Below, piece after piece: positions 43,508-55,626 of a stretch of 64,000 nt of DNA. Position 1 is the first letter of the stretch. Every line of letters starts with the position of its first letter. The notes below the pieces were generated by a model. It was not told where the DNA came from and ran no database searches. It worked only from the letters and a program-made list of their open reading frames with translations. A program made the translations under genes and the position numbers. Origin of the DNA: Branchiostoma floridae (Eukaryota > Chordata > Leptocardii > Amphioxiformes > Branchiostomatidae); the NCBI RefSeq assembly GCF_000003815.2, contig NC_049984.1:9058622-9122621 (forward strand), in the 5' to 3' direction.

Positions 43508-46500
43508 TTAAGCTCCAACCTCGCCGCTGTCGTCCTCTCCTGTGAGAACACCGTTCGCCGTTCCACCGTGAGTCTCGCTCTCAGTGTCCGGGCTACTGGG
43601 CGCTTCGTTCCCGTCTGGGTTGGTGGAGGACGTCGGCAGCTCATGCTCATGCTGGGCGGGGTCCGACTCGCCCTCCGCATCCCGGTCCATGTCAGCGAGC
43701 AGTTTCTGGAGGAAGCGGATATACTTCATGGCTAGTCGTAGAATTTCATTCTTTGATAATTTCTTCTCTGGCGGGTGGGTGGGGACTAATTTTCTCAGCT
43801 CGGCAAAGGCACCGTTGACGTTTTGCTGGCGCCAACGTTCACGCGAGTTGGTGAAAATTCTCCGGGCGATCTTGATGGGGTTTCCGTCCTCGTCGACATC
43901 GACGCCTGACCGACGACGGATGCGGTTCCTGACCTGTATGGCGGCCAGGACGGGGCTGGGGCTCGGCCTCCCGATGCCTGCGGGGTAGCCGGAGGACCAG
44001 ACGCTCACGGTACCGTGGGGGGACGTCGGGGTGGAGCCCACCTGGTTCAGGTAGGTGTAAGGGTGCGGGCGGGCGAGAGGGAAGGGCTGGGGGGCCATGG
44101 CGTCGGACCGGTGCGGAGGGAAGTAGGCGTAGCCTCCGGCTGGTACCACCTGTTTGGAAAAGATAGGTAGACATAGCTGTTTAAGAGGTTTATAGGCAGA
44201 TGAACATAAAACCAAAAACAGGTTTAAGACTTGACCTGGACGTAAAACTATGAAAGACTTGATCTAGACTAGACAAAATGGCACTTTATGACCGTTAATA
44301 CCTACACAGGAAACTATTTTGCGAGTAAAAGAAATTAAAATCGTCTACGATATTTTCATAGTTCCTTCTTAAAGACACCAACAAGGGCATTTTTGAATGG
44401 TTTCATCTAAATTCTTAGATCACTGACATCATGACAACAGAGAAAATCTTGAATTCACCAGGGCAGCATGCCGGCATCGCTATCTTTGAGAAGTGTAACC
44501 TTAGACATAAAATGAGCTTAGATAATTTCGTTGACGAAACAATTTTCTTAAAAATCAATCTACTTAGCCTGTAGGATAAGCAGTTTTCTTACTGAATCTA
44601 AAATGCTTGAAAACGTTTGCTTCTAACCTGTGGAGCTGGGTAGACCCCGCTGTAGTACGTCTCCTGGCCGCGTGGGGGACGTTTCGGCTCGTACAGTGTC
44701 TCCGGGGAGGGACAGTGGCTGCCGTACAGCGTCTCCTGTGCTTGGCGGTAGTTCTCATACACAGTACCTTCAGGAAATGAATATGTATACCAAGATGAAA
44801 TTATTACATCATCCTCGATGAAATTACATTTGTAGTTGAATTATTGAATTGTACTTTATTCATCCTTAAAGATGTTTGGGCAGAAAGTTGTGCAGAAAGT
44901 TGTCTTAGCTCATGGAAACTCAACCATAAATGATTTGACCGAAAGAAGAGCAGAGGAAATACATTCAAAAGATACAATTAAAAAGTTGATGGCGTCTGAA
45001 TTCTAACGTTATATTGATAGCGTGCTAACTTATACGCCTTTTATAACGACCAAATAACTGGCCTAATGGCACGGGCATAGATTTCCGGATATGAAATTAA
45101 AGCCACGTGTGATGGAAAACCACAATTTCTAAACTATAAGGACCATATTCGTAGTTTGTCATCACCACCTAAATCTATGTTTTTTTTTTACGATGACACA
45201 TCAGCAATTATACCTATTATTCCAAGGAGGACTTAGCCTGGGTACCATCCGGAAAGTAGTTCGCTACGGCGTTCATCATATAATATATAGTCGCCGCTCT
45301 AGCTCTGACATTCATTATACACTCTGCTGTTTAGGTCTACGTCACATCACGTGGAATTAAAGCTTGTGGCAATTTATATGCACAAGGCATGCTGTAGAAT
45401 TATATTTGGTCTGTGTTTGTGTTTTTCCTGTCTTTTATACCGTACTTTTCGTTCTCTTAGCCGGGCCCCTTCGTGCCGGACATGTGACGGTAGCCTTAGT
45501 AGTGGGAAAAGAAACACGTAACAGAGCTCTCCATCTGTACATGTACACACTACATTTGTAATTGCGTCTATAGGATGAGCCTTAACACTCAGGAGGAAAG
45601 ACGGGACAGGGATACTGAACAGCGTTGAGGGCGTGAAGGTCACTAAACCACTGACTCCCAGGGAAACAAGGAAACTGAAGCCAGCTGACTGTTCCGGCGC
45701 CAAACAATTACAAATTGAAGATGGCGGCCCGGTTATACTCATATTGTTCTAATCGTCCTCTCACAATGAAGGGTTACGATGCCGCCTTTTAACCAGCCTG
45801 ACCTTTACTGTTAAACATGGCATTCCCTTTGTTTGAGGGGCGTGGAATCTATTCAGTTGGCCATGACTTTTGTCGCCCATTGTCTTGTTGAAAATACACG
45901 TGTGGTTATATGCGTCTTTTCTGTCCAGTTTGTAACGTTACCACGAGATCTATCTTGCTAAAATATAGAGACCACTGATAGCTGTGAAATTAATGCTACC
46001 CTAGAAGAAGCGCAAGGCAAAAACGGTACCACAAATTATATCACAGCAATATTCTAATAAAAAATCTTTTGCCTAAAAACTGTAACATGAATAACAACTC
46101 ACGGCCGTTTGTTAAAGTCACCTTAAAGGTTTACGTTGTCCCGACGGCACAACCTTATACGGTAACGTTACATGGATTTGTTTCTGCCAATTTGCCTTTT
46201 ATTTTAATCATTCTATTACTAGCAATACCTTCCATTATCAGACAAGAAGTTTACGTATCCTACAGGATCACGGTGTTCCCATCTATGGGAAGAACATTTA
46301 TGTGACGCAATATCGCATTTCCGTAATTCTTCAAAAAGAAATATATGTTTTAGAGATCATGAGCCGATGGAAGAATAAAGTGTTACATGTTACATTTTTT
46401 CCTGTTCATAATTTTCGCCTATTGTTGCTATTAGGCATTAGATGTATATTTACCTTTGCGAAGAAGGTTATGTTTTTCAGGATAACATTGTCCCAGCTCC

Positions 46501-46890
46501 GTCATCTCCGGTACCCTACAAGTAGCAACACACGATGGACCTACCTGTCGCCTCGTCACTCTTCTCTCCTTCCCGCGCCTTGTCCTTTTCCCTACTGTCC
46601 TCGACAGAGATGCTAGTGACGTCCGTTCGGTTTTTCACGTCCTCCCCGTTAGGTTTACCTTCTCCGTCTGCTGTCCAGTCCCGAGAGCTGTGTCCTGGTG
46701 TACTCACACTGTCCGGCCGCTCCACGGAAGGGATGCTACCGATATCCACTCCTCTGGATGCACTGATGTTTGCCGGACTCGCAGCTTCCTTTATATCTCC
46801 ACGTCTTTGTTCTTTCTCCGGATGAATCTGATCCCCGGGGCTCGGCTGCACGCTGGCGGGAGAGTGCACCTCTACTTCCGCAGGTTCCAT
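43508..46890 (-). CDS. TAL1: TAL1/SCL-family basic helix-loop-helix transcription factor, complete coding region, 375 aa
   Basis: Three coding exons: 46890-46545, 44767-44628, 44149-43508. TAL1 forms heterodimers with E proteins, binds CANNTG and directs blood and endothelial programmes in vertebrates; amphioxus members are linked to comparable lineages. The bHLH spans about residues 257-315 ([20 protein letters not shown], then [19 protein letters not shown], then [16 protein letters not shown]). It differs from vertebrate TAL1 at only a few places. The N-terminal exon is acidic, Ser/Pro/Glu-rich; the middle exon is Tyr-rich ([13 protein letters not shown]). The tail after the bHLH is acidic. 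The start ATG at 46888-46890 has an in-frame stop upstream. Because a perfect acceptor lies at 46987, an upstream non-coding exon must exist. TAL1, TAL2 and LYL1 share the domain; this protein's long N-terminus best fits TAL1 or the pre-duplication gene. Confidence 0.93.
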
Positions 46891-46986
46891 ATCCGCCTCC
46901 CGATAGGCCGGGCTGGAGGCGCGCCGGTCACGACGGCCGGACGCACGCTGACGCAGCTGAGCTCACTCTCACAGCGCTCGGTCCAC
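46891..46986 (-). other. TAL1: 5' UTR part of the first visible TAL1 exon, starting at a 3' splice site
   Basis: On the minus strand the sequence TTTTGCAG ends at 46987 and is followed by GTGGACCGAGC. This is a strong acceptor. Going upstream from the ATG, the frame reaches a TGA before the acceptor, so this segment is untranslated. The promoter must therefore lie above 47 kb. Confidence 0.65.
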
Positions 46987-49757
46987 CTGCAAAACACAAC
47001 CGCCGGCACCAAACCATCTATCACACAACCCCATATTCATCTATACACAGTACAGTTTAAGTGTGTGATATATGGAGATAGCATTGCTAGGCCCATGCAG
47101 GTCTTTAGAATTTTAATACTGAAATTTCGTTTTCATTTTACATATTTCAGATTGAACCGCGCGCTGATGCGACGACGAGTGAAGTTATTTTCCTGCATCC
47201 CATACATGGTTAGAGTAACCATACTTCACGGACATAAGTATGTCATTAGGTTGCAGGAATATTAAGAATCCGTTTTCCTCTCCAAGGTTACATTAAGGCG
47301 ACTTTGTTGATAATAAAAACAACAGCAACAACAGCAATACATTACATATTGGTGTCAGCTTCAAGCCCAGTGAAATGTGTATCGAAAGTCGTCACTGAGA
47401 TTCAGTTAATTAATCTTTTGCTGGTCGGGAAAAAGATGAATTTGTTACAAGGCGCACAAATCGTTTTAGAGAGTTTTCAGACCTTGGGGAAATAAAGAGC
47501 ACAATCCTAAAATACCCGCTTTCAGCCACAAAGAAGCAAGTATTGGAAATCGTATTGTGATACCGCGTGCGAAAATGCAACAATGCACCTCGAATAAAAC
47601 GCGTATGGGAGTAATTTTTTACAGAGAAATGTATGGATTTTGACGCCTGTCACATTCGGGTGAGAAGAATCTAGATATTCTCGTTGCTATTCTCAGACAA
47701 GAGATTACAAAATAGGCTGATCACATACGTCCCCTTGAAATTGGTCAAAGTATACAAGACAATACAGTACAATTCGACGTTGCATTACAACATATTTCGG
47801 TGTACCATTGTGTCTATCAAACTTGGGTACCACCGGTGTCTATGCACCTGTTCTACAAAAATCGTGATATCTTGCATAAAGCAAGTACATGCTTGCCCAC
47901 TGCTTACTAAAGCCGAGTCCAGCGCTAGAAATAAGCGTGCGGTAATATTGTACAGGTACGGTTTACATGACAGAAAATTTCTACATATGGTTCCGAATGG
48001 AGATGACAGTACAAGTACGCTACTGCACGAATGCATCTGTGCATCATGCAGTTTTAACATTTTCATATTCATTTCTCGATTCGGAAGTTTTGACTTAACC
48101 ATCCACCAAACATTCTGATTTAGTTGACGAGCCATTGATTTTTATCTACAACGTACATTAAGTGTATGGTATATTTCTACATATTCAGCAATATGTGAAT
48201 GTATTCATCACTGTTATTAGTGTGTATGCTGTTTTTCGGACAAGCTCTTGGCATTAGCCGTTACCTATTCCAAAAAGAGTTATATAACGTTAGTTATGTT
48301 TTCGTCTGATCTGAAATAATTTCCGGATTGATTTCATTTTCATAAGTTTAAATGATTTAAGCATCATCAGAGGAAAAAGTCATGTCTCATGCCTGTCTTT
48401 GGGGCGTTTATAACGAATGGTTTAATATGAGGGTTCTGTGGTTAGCCAGAAACATATCATATTATACTGTGATTAACGTTACACATTGGATGTTCTGACA
48501 TTAACCTCCGACCCAATTCTTCACACATCTGTATTTTGATTTAAATTTACGCTAATAATCGTGTGTGTCGTTTACAGCAAGTTTGGAATGGTTGTGATTT
48601 TTCCTGTGTGGCTGCACGGCCCTTTGCTGCGCCTGCTGCTAAACGCAGTGACTGGCGGTGCTTATTGAGGCTGCGTCTTGAATTATACCCCCTTCAGTAA
48701 GACTTGCAAACTACTCCCTAAAACTATCAAAATAGTGTTTGATATTTATGAGGTATTTAGAATTCAAAATGTCGAATGGTAATAAAGACCCCGTATCGCA
48801 AAAGGGAAAAAAAGAAAGAAGGAAACACAGAAATTAAAAGAATATCACACTACTAATTTTTGTAGCTTTTTTCGTTATGGTAGCTTTAAAATTCGATGAT
48901 ACATTGAATGTCCGCTAACTTGGCAAAAAAGTACAAGTCTATCAAACAAGTCAAATCAAACAAGTCTCTTGACTTTGACCTTCAATATCCCAGGATTGTC
49001 TCGCGAAGAGTGAGACACTCGTTCGGACAGAACCAGTTATTGTGGACACAGCGGGTTGGTTTTATGGCTGGATACTGCAGAATGAATAGTACCCAATATG
49101 AACGCTAGAGATACCTTGTTATCTTGAAGACTACCCGCCCCAGACGTCAGTAAATAAACGGCCGGGTGATGTGGGTCCTAAAGCCGTGTCCAGGTCTGGC
49201 GGAAGTCCAGCAGGACAGAGACGGGGTGGCGCGCACGACCAAGGCCCGTCTGACGTCTGCGTCGGCTCGCCGGATGGAACCCTATCCAGGTATGACGTCA
49301 ACAGCTTCAGTTCCTGCCGTGTCCGTGACACTGGTCCAACAATGTCATGTAGGACACGAGGTGTTCTCCGCTGGACTAGTACTAACTGGTGGATCCGAAC
49401 AAGAAGCGATGTTTCTTCAAGCCATCGCCACACAGAGAAATGCAAGTGTTGCACCTGGGATGCTTTTCAAACGGTAGATGCGCGCCAACTGCATAAAAGT
49501 GACTTTCTCCACCGCTATCGCCATCTAACCTGTTCCCGTTGTGACGATCTTTTGTGGGACAAGTCGTTTCTTAGCTTTCGCTTTCTTCCTGCAGTCTATT
49601 CAGAATTCGATCCACGCCAACCTTACAATCACTGTCACGTCATATTATGACGTAGTCAACTCCTACATGCGCACACGTCTTTATTCAGAGCGAAGCGGAC
49701 TAACACATCAGATAGAAACAAACAGGGGCATTAAATTCTTAAGTTTAATCAAGGAGG

Positions 49758-49782
49758 TTTTATCAAGAGTCTCTTGATAAAA
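49758..49782. repeat. Perfect 12-bp inverted repeat with one-base spacer, containing two opposed GATA motifs
   Basis: TTTTATCAAGAG, one T, then CTCTTGATAAAA. Each arm holds TTGATAA, so two GATA-type sites face each other. As RNA it would fold poorly because of the one-base loop; a dimeric binding site is the more natural reading. Confidence 0.6.
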
Positions 49783-50333
49783 TCTACTTGGTTTAATCAG
49801 CTTGGCCTTTTTCCTCCTCATAATGCTTAAAGAGAGAGAGAGGGAGGATTAAACAATGAAGAATTGTATATCAACAATTATCATCTTTTAGGCATTGGAA
49901 AAGAAGCAAAAACACATGAAGCAATCAGAACACAGCATTTTAGGTCTTAAGTCTAGAAAAGAGTTTTTTCTTGACAGTCTGCGGGGTCAATGTTATCGGT
50001 CGATTTGCGAGGAGGTTTTTGGGTCACAGTGAAGAAGATACAAAACGTCGTGACTAATGCCGTGAAGAGCAGGTGCATTCATTGTTTTTCTCGCAGTTTA
50101 CAACACACATTTTTCATTTTACAGAATGTGACAGAATGCCATTTTTTTGCAAAACAAATGTTCAATTCCAAACGTGAAACTTTACAGCACGGTGTCAACT
50201 AAGGCCCGGGGGTGGTACTACAATAAATCCCTCCATCACACTGTGCCATTCCCGAGGACGGTTGGACGACATTAGCATGCACGATGCTCCTTCCCATCAC
50301 CGACTGCCAGGAAAGCCGATCGGCCACGGACGC

Positions 50334-50350
50334 CTGTGCGGCGCTGATAA
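50334..50350 (+). promoter_or_regulatory. Candidate TAL1-GATA composite site (CTG-N8-TGATAA)
   Basis: CTGTGCGGCGCTGATAA matches the CTG-N7/8-WGATAA composite bound by TAL1-GATA complexes in vertebrate blood cells. It lies about 3.4 kb upstream of the TAL1 coding start. The match is direct; function is inferred. Confidence 0.4.
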
Positions 50351-51885
50351 GGCGGGAACAATGGAGGGACGGTTGGGGGATGCGCGGGAGATCGAACTCA
50401 GCTCTGGGCCGCTGAACAGGTGGAACGTTAGACACTGATAAGGGCCTCATGTATGGATGTAAACTCCGCACAGGTTTGCAAAACGGCTTTACCTTAGGTC
50501 CTCCCGTACCCACAGGCACACGGGGCAACGAATTTCAATCTACAGAGGGACACAATTTGGAAATGCGTGGTTCTGGTGATGTAAAAGTAGTCCGGGGATC
50601 ATACTGAAGAAGTGACAGGACGCCTTGTTGCAAAGTGTAAATGAAGCGCTCGTGGTTACAAATATCTGTGCATTTGTGGGACTACATAGAGCGGTATTAA
50701 ACAGTTTGAGGTTGTAGGAACTTCCAGTGTTCTTTCATAAGGTATCAGCGCTGGTTTTATAATATCTATCCACATTAGCGCAACGAGTCCATGATCAGGT
50801 GTATAGAATATGCAAATCCATACAGACTTATGTATGCCTCAGTGTTCATCTTCTTTTCGTGTCGTCACGTATAAGTATATATAGAAACGAAATCAGAATA
50901 AAGGTATGTATCATTATACTAGTATATGTTGTTAAAATATAGATGCATTGTTGGTGTACTCAGCTGAGAGGGGCATAAGCGCGGTATGTATACATGTAGG
51001 CTTTCTTGTGATTTCATTTCACCGGTATTACGATTGATGTTTCTCTTCTATAAATTTCTTTAATTTGATTTATATATTCGCATATATCACATGAATTAGA
51101 AACAAATTGATATACAGAAAAGACATACATACGGGGGGTGGGGTGGCAGACGCTTTTCGTGGGCCTCCCCCATAAACTAGATCGCATGAAATGTTTAAAT
51201 GATACATAATATAATTCAACAAAAGATGACATTTATAACATGAAGTATCCTAACGAAACAAAAGATATTTTACAAATGATCAATAATAAATACAAAACAC
51301 AATTTCTAAATCACATAGAAATAGGTTGGAATTTTACAAAAATGGATCTATATGCTTTTTTTTATTATTTGCCATCAAAATAGGCAAAACAACGAAACAA
51401 GAAAAACAAACAAATCCTGAGGTGAAGGTTAAGCTTGGATGATCAATGAAGTCTATCTTAAGAAGCTTTTTAAAAGTTGGTGATGATTTTCAAAGAAACA
51501 AACGAACAAACGTCTACTCCTTTCTGAGCTCATAAAAATATATGGACCGGACATGTTGCACTGACTTCGGAATAACAAAACAATTTGTAGCTAGTATACA
51601 TTGTGACTGCAGACAAATGCAACTTCTCCCGACAACAGACCTATTTTGACAAAACTCAGTTGATCTCCTCTCTCTCCAAACACTCTCAAAAATGAAGAAT
51701 AAATAAAACCCAACTCGTCTCTATAAACCACTTGGCGCAGGTTCCCGGGGTAACGCGGAGTAATTTATTTCCGCGGCGCGCGTAAACCACAACATGTGTT
51801 CCCGCGTGATAACAAAACCGCGGGTCTCTGGGCGGAGACGGAAGAATGGCCTACATGGAACCCGCGCGCGTGCGGCTGCCACTGC

Positions 51886-51902
51886 CAGATAAGGCGGATT
51901 TC
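51886..51902 (+). promoter_or_regulatory. Second candidate TAL1-GATA composite site (CTG-N8-AGATAA)
   Basis: CTGCCACTGCCAGATAA has the same spacing as the site at 50334. It sits in a GC-rich patch (51720-51910) that could be a promoter. Confidence 0.4.
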
Positions 51903-53315
51903 ACGGCACCTCCACGGCTGTATGAAAATACATATTCATGCTCACTTGCACTGCTGTACGCTCGCAACAATCATCTGAACTGTAACACCTGCTTATGATT
52001 TACAATTCGATATAGTTATATGGCTGTTCTATGGTAATGAGATATTCTCGTAGATTTGTGAACGATCGAAATATTCCACTGACTAAATTCCTACTGTATT
52101 CATTTTGTCAGAAGTTCTATGATAGCAGAAAAAAATCATCGCTGGGCGATATTTTCAAAATATTGCAGTTTGAAACCACCGTCCGCCAACTTGACATGCA
52201 CAAATACCCTGGACATAGGATAAAATCAAACTAGCGTTAACAGAAACATGGAAATGAAATAAATGGCAGAAATGAAAACGTAAAACTGCTTGCTGATTTT
52301 TTGTTCATCCAAATGCGCTCTCTATCAATGTCAGTTAGAACTGCACGTTAGGGAATGTCAGTCGCTGAGGGCTAGGATCTATTGCAATGGTATAGCTGAG
52401 ACCTGGTAGTACAAAGGGTATCTATCATGATGATAAATCTAACAAACTTATGGCGGACCACAGATCATTTAAATGTCTGGGTAAAACAAATGAAGACACT
52501 TTGCGGGCTTCAGTGACAACGTAAGCGCGAGATACTGTGTCCAGAGTTAACCCGTGGCAAAAAAGGGACCAATGTTTGCACAGCATCGTACAGACGATAG
52601 GATTACAATGACGGAGCTCTGCTTGACCTGCTGCTCCACCTGTACGCTCTAGGTCCGACCTTTCAGACTGGTGCGTTATGCAGCACAACGGTATGTCCGG
52701 GTCGTCGAAGCGCGAGGAGCTGCACCAAAAGTCAGGTGAAAAACAACCACGGTAGGTACGTGTTCTACGGTTGTGTGATATCCAGGTCTGACAAACATCT
52801 GTAATCTTGTGAAATCGTTGATAACTGATGTTAAGACCTTAACAACATTATGACATCGATCAGTGAGCGAGAATCAGTATGTATGAACAGTGCCAAAGCC
52901 ATGTAGTCTTTTTCCAAGACCAGCACATTATGTTACGGGCCGGCGTAGGGAAAAAGAAATGGACAAGAAGCAATGCACAGTTTTGTCTCTCTTTGACTTT
53001 GCTTGAAAGATAGCATGATGGGATGAAAACGGAGTCAGCTAAAGGACTTGATCGCTGTACCTGAGCCTCATATAGAGCGACTGCCTCTCAGAGTACTAGA
53101 AGTTGCCGACAACAGATCCGTCTGTACCAAAGTCATTCTTCTACAATGATTTTCTTGTCTTGCACATATACTCTAGATCTTTTAGACGTCATTTACTTCT
53201 GATGATATAAAAGTGGCTGATTTTTTTAGTGTTAACCTTATTTGTGTTGTTAATGTTACAGACTTCCCTAGGTTCCACCTAACATATGTTGACTCCAGGC
53301 TTTTCTTGTTTACAG

Positions 53316-53348
53316 TTCCACTGGAGCGGAGAACTGATGGAGTAAGGA
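53316..53348 (+). other. 5' UTR of the sulfotransferase gene beginning at a 3' splice site, with a two-codon uORF
   Basis: CTTGTTTACAG precedes 53316, so an upstream non-coding exon is expected. A minimal uORF, ATG GAG TAA, occupies 53337-53345, three bases before the main ATG at 53349. Confidence 0.55.
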
Positions 53349-55179
53349 ATGGCGATGCGTCTAAAGAGTTCTTTTCGCTGGCTCGGCATTGCCTTGCTGG
53401 TAATCTGTGTATTGCCGACAGTCGTGTTCTACACCTGGGGTCCCCCTTTCAATGGAGGTACTACTGGTACCACGCAGCAGGGCTCACTTCGGGCCGGACA
53501 GAACGCAGGGTTGCTGGGACACTTCGGCAGTTGGAAACGGTACTTATGGATATTTGTGTTTTCTGAATTAGCAGAAGAGTAGCTTGTCTGAGCGAACTGT
53601 TCATGTAGCTCCAAGACCCTGTCGGTCTTGGAGCTGGAAAGTGTATGGTATGTTGATAACTATTGGGCACTAATGGTCCAGTCAGTGGCAAGGATGCTCC
53701 ACTGAAAAGATCCAGGTCATGAAAAACACCATAGAATAGTAGGTATTTTCAAGGTCCAATGCTGCTGCTATTTTGTATGTGGGAATAAAAAGGTCGCAAG
53801 CCATAACGTTGAATGCAGTACTATGGGCAAGGGGTGTGACACCTCTGACGGCATGGTTCTTTTTCATTGTCAGTACCCAGGAACTAGGATCACAAGGCAC
53901 AAGAAACTTCGCCACCTGTGAGCCGAGAACTGACATTGCGTTCATCAAGACCCACAAAACTGGCGGAACAACAGTGATGCAGATTCTTCACCGATTCGGC
54001 TACCTTCATAACAGCTCTTTCCTCATTCCTCACCACAACATCAACGACCTCTATCCATACGGACTGCTCTATCCACAACTGTACCTCCGTCCCATACAGC
54101 ACGGGCACGGCATCCTAACCTACCACACTGTATACAATAGACCGGCTATCGTAAAACACCTCTCTGAAAATTCAACGTTTTTCACTATCCTACGTGAACC
54201 TTTAAGTCATCTAAAATCCACCTTCAGCTACTACAGGCTGTCCAGACTCATGGACGACTATGAGAGTACAGAGATGGAGGCAATGATAAAGTTTCTAGAG
54301 GACCCCGGGCGGTATGACACCAAGTTTAACACCCAAAACCCTGGTCGGCCCATTTCCTTCACTAGAAATCCCATGGCTCTCGAGCTCGGATTTCCCGTTC
54401 AAAAGTTACGAAATATTACAGGGAATCCGAGTTCTGAAGACATCAAAGATTTCCTGGAAACAATCTCGGGAGAGTTGGATTTGGTTATGATTCTTGAATA
54501 TTTTGAGGAGTCCCTGGTTCTGCTTAGGCGGCTGATGTGTTGGGATCTGCAGGACATTTTGTACCTGAAATACAACAGTTATGAGTATGACAACGTTACA
54601 GTTCCACCTGTTCTCATGGACAGGCACAAACAGTGGGACACAGTAGACTATGCCCTGTACAATCATTTCAATAGAACACTATGGGGAAAGATCCAAAAGG
54701 AAGGCAACGACTTCAGAGAGGAATTACATCACTTCAGAGACATTGAACACAAAGTTCGGACACATTGTTTTTCTCCCAAAGATCAATTACCAACAACTGT
54801 GGAGAGGAGTCCATGGAATGCACAATTTCTGATTGACTCGGAGTTCTGTACATGGCTCAAGGCATCCCATATGTGCTACTGGACATTGTTACGTGACAGA
54901 AGCCTAAAATTCCACATGTCGACTGACGAAAGAAAGACCTCTCCGCTGAAGCAAAAGCCACGCTCGTTCCTCGTGAAGCTATCCAAGAAGCTCCGTGTAT
55001 CCTCTGGTATCCACGCCCCACCCTTCTGTGTGCTGTGTGGGGAAGTCCAGAGGTACTGCAGTGACCATGAGTATGTGTCACACCTGTACCAGGAAGGTCA
55101 TATCTCATCTTCCCTGTCAAGTTCTAATCGTCTGGAACTGCAGGGATGGCATGGGGGAAATCCTCTACCCCCCGCATAG
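53349..55179 (+). CDS. Galactose-3-O-sulfotransferase (GAL3ST family), complete, 498 aa
   Basis: Two exons, 53349-53539 and 53874-55179, joined in phase (CG + T). GAL3ST enzymes are Golgi type II membrane proteins that move sulfate from PAPS to the 3-OH of galactose on glycolipids or glycans, including cerebroside sulfation by GAL3ST1. Residues 11-29 (WLGIALLVICVLPTVVF) form the signal anchor. The 5'-PAPS-binding loop is FIKTHKTGGTT (residues 87-97). The 3'-phosphate-binding motif is TILREPLSHLKSTFSYY (168-184), with R171 and S179. Family blocks SGELDLVMILEYFEESLVLL and MCWDLQDILY follow. N-glycosylation sequons occur at NSS, NST, NIT, NVT and NRT. Vertebrate members have about 400-490 residues; here a C-terminal tail with several cysteines and a low-complexity end adds length. 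The paralogue (GAL3ST1 to 4) cannot be assigned. Confidence 0.92.
53607..53635 (+). repeat. Perfect 12-bp hairpin in the sulfotransferase intron
   Basis: AGCTCCAAGACC, loop CTGTC, GGTCTTGGAGCT. It lies 70 bases after the 5' splice site. It looks like a rho-independent terminator stem but lacks a T-run and the setting is eukaryotic. Confidence 0.55.
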
Positions 55180-55459
55180 CATATACAGATATATAGGTAT
55201 AGATTTAGTGTTCTACATGTAAAGAAATGTAACGTTACAAAATTATGTGAAAAGCTATATGCTAACAGAAACACAAAATAGTTGGAGACAAAATATACGT
55301 ACTTTGCTTGTCTGTTTAAAGAATTTTATTTGAAGGCCAATCAATTGGACCCAGCATTCATAAATACACTGGCAGATGTGAACAGGCATGACCTATTGTA
55401 ATAGGTTGAATATTTGTTTGCAGACTTGGCTGCCATTGATTGACATTGTGTACATTGAA

Positions 55460-55465
55460 TTTATT
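55460..55465 (-). terminator. Candidate polyadenylation signal of POLR1A
   Basis: AATAAA on the minus strand about 290 bases past the POLR1A stop codon (55757-55759); another is at 55325-55330. Either places the POLR1A 3' end inside the sulfotransferase 3' UTR. Confidence 0.4.
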
Positions 55466-55620
55466 CTAATAGCATGTATTGAATCCTAGAAAAGGCACAT
55501 GTGACTTTAACATGCTCACCTGAATGATAGCTTACATGTGGACAAGATTTTCTATGCTTTTGTTGCTATTCTGAGTGAACGGCAGTTGGAGAACGATCTT
55601 TGTAAATGCTTCACTTCTAT

Positions 55621-55626
55621 AATAAA
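55621..55626 (+). terminator. Polyadenylation signal of the sulfotransferase gene
   Basis: AATAAA about 440 bases past the TAG at 55177-55179, followed by a GATGAT-rich tract. Confidence 0.45.

Larger units (their letters stand above)
46990..53315. promoter_or_regulatory. Six-kb upstream region of TAL1 and GAL3ST: GC-rich islands, GATA-type sites, no recognised gene
   Basis: TAL1 and the sulfotransferase gene are divergent across this stretch. It is AT-rich with GC-rich patches at about 49130-49400, 50200-50530 and 51720-51910, candidates for the missing TAL1 or sulfotransferase leader exons. Two CTG-N8-WGATAA composites and a perfect palindrome with paired GATA sites lie in it. The longest open frames (49171-49650 plus, 159 codons; 50199-50528 minus, 109 codons) match no family I recognise. 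Confidence 0.45.

Noticed and set aside
43584-43988. 134-codon plus-strand open frame
   Set aside because: Shadow of the TAL1 bHLH exon on the opposite strand.
46069-46305. Open frames in the TAL1 intron (46069-46305, 46302-46616)
   Set aside because: AT-rich composition, no similarity, no splice sites in agreement.
46690-47265. 191-codon plus-strand open frame
   Set aside because: It is antisense to the GC-rich first TAL1 exon and shows no recognisable protein or splice structure.
50417-50441. E-box CAGGTG plus GATAA near 50.42 kb as a third composite site
   Set aside because: The spacer is 14 bases, outside the 8-10 range of known TAL1-GATA composites.
53607-53635. Rho-independent terminator
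   Set aside because: No T-run follows and the host is a eukaryote; kept only as a hairpin.
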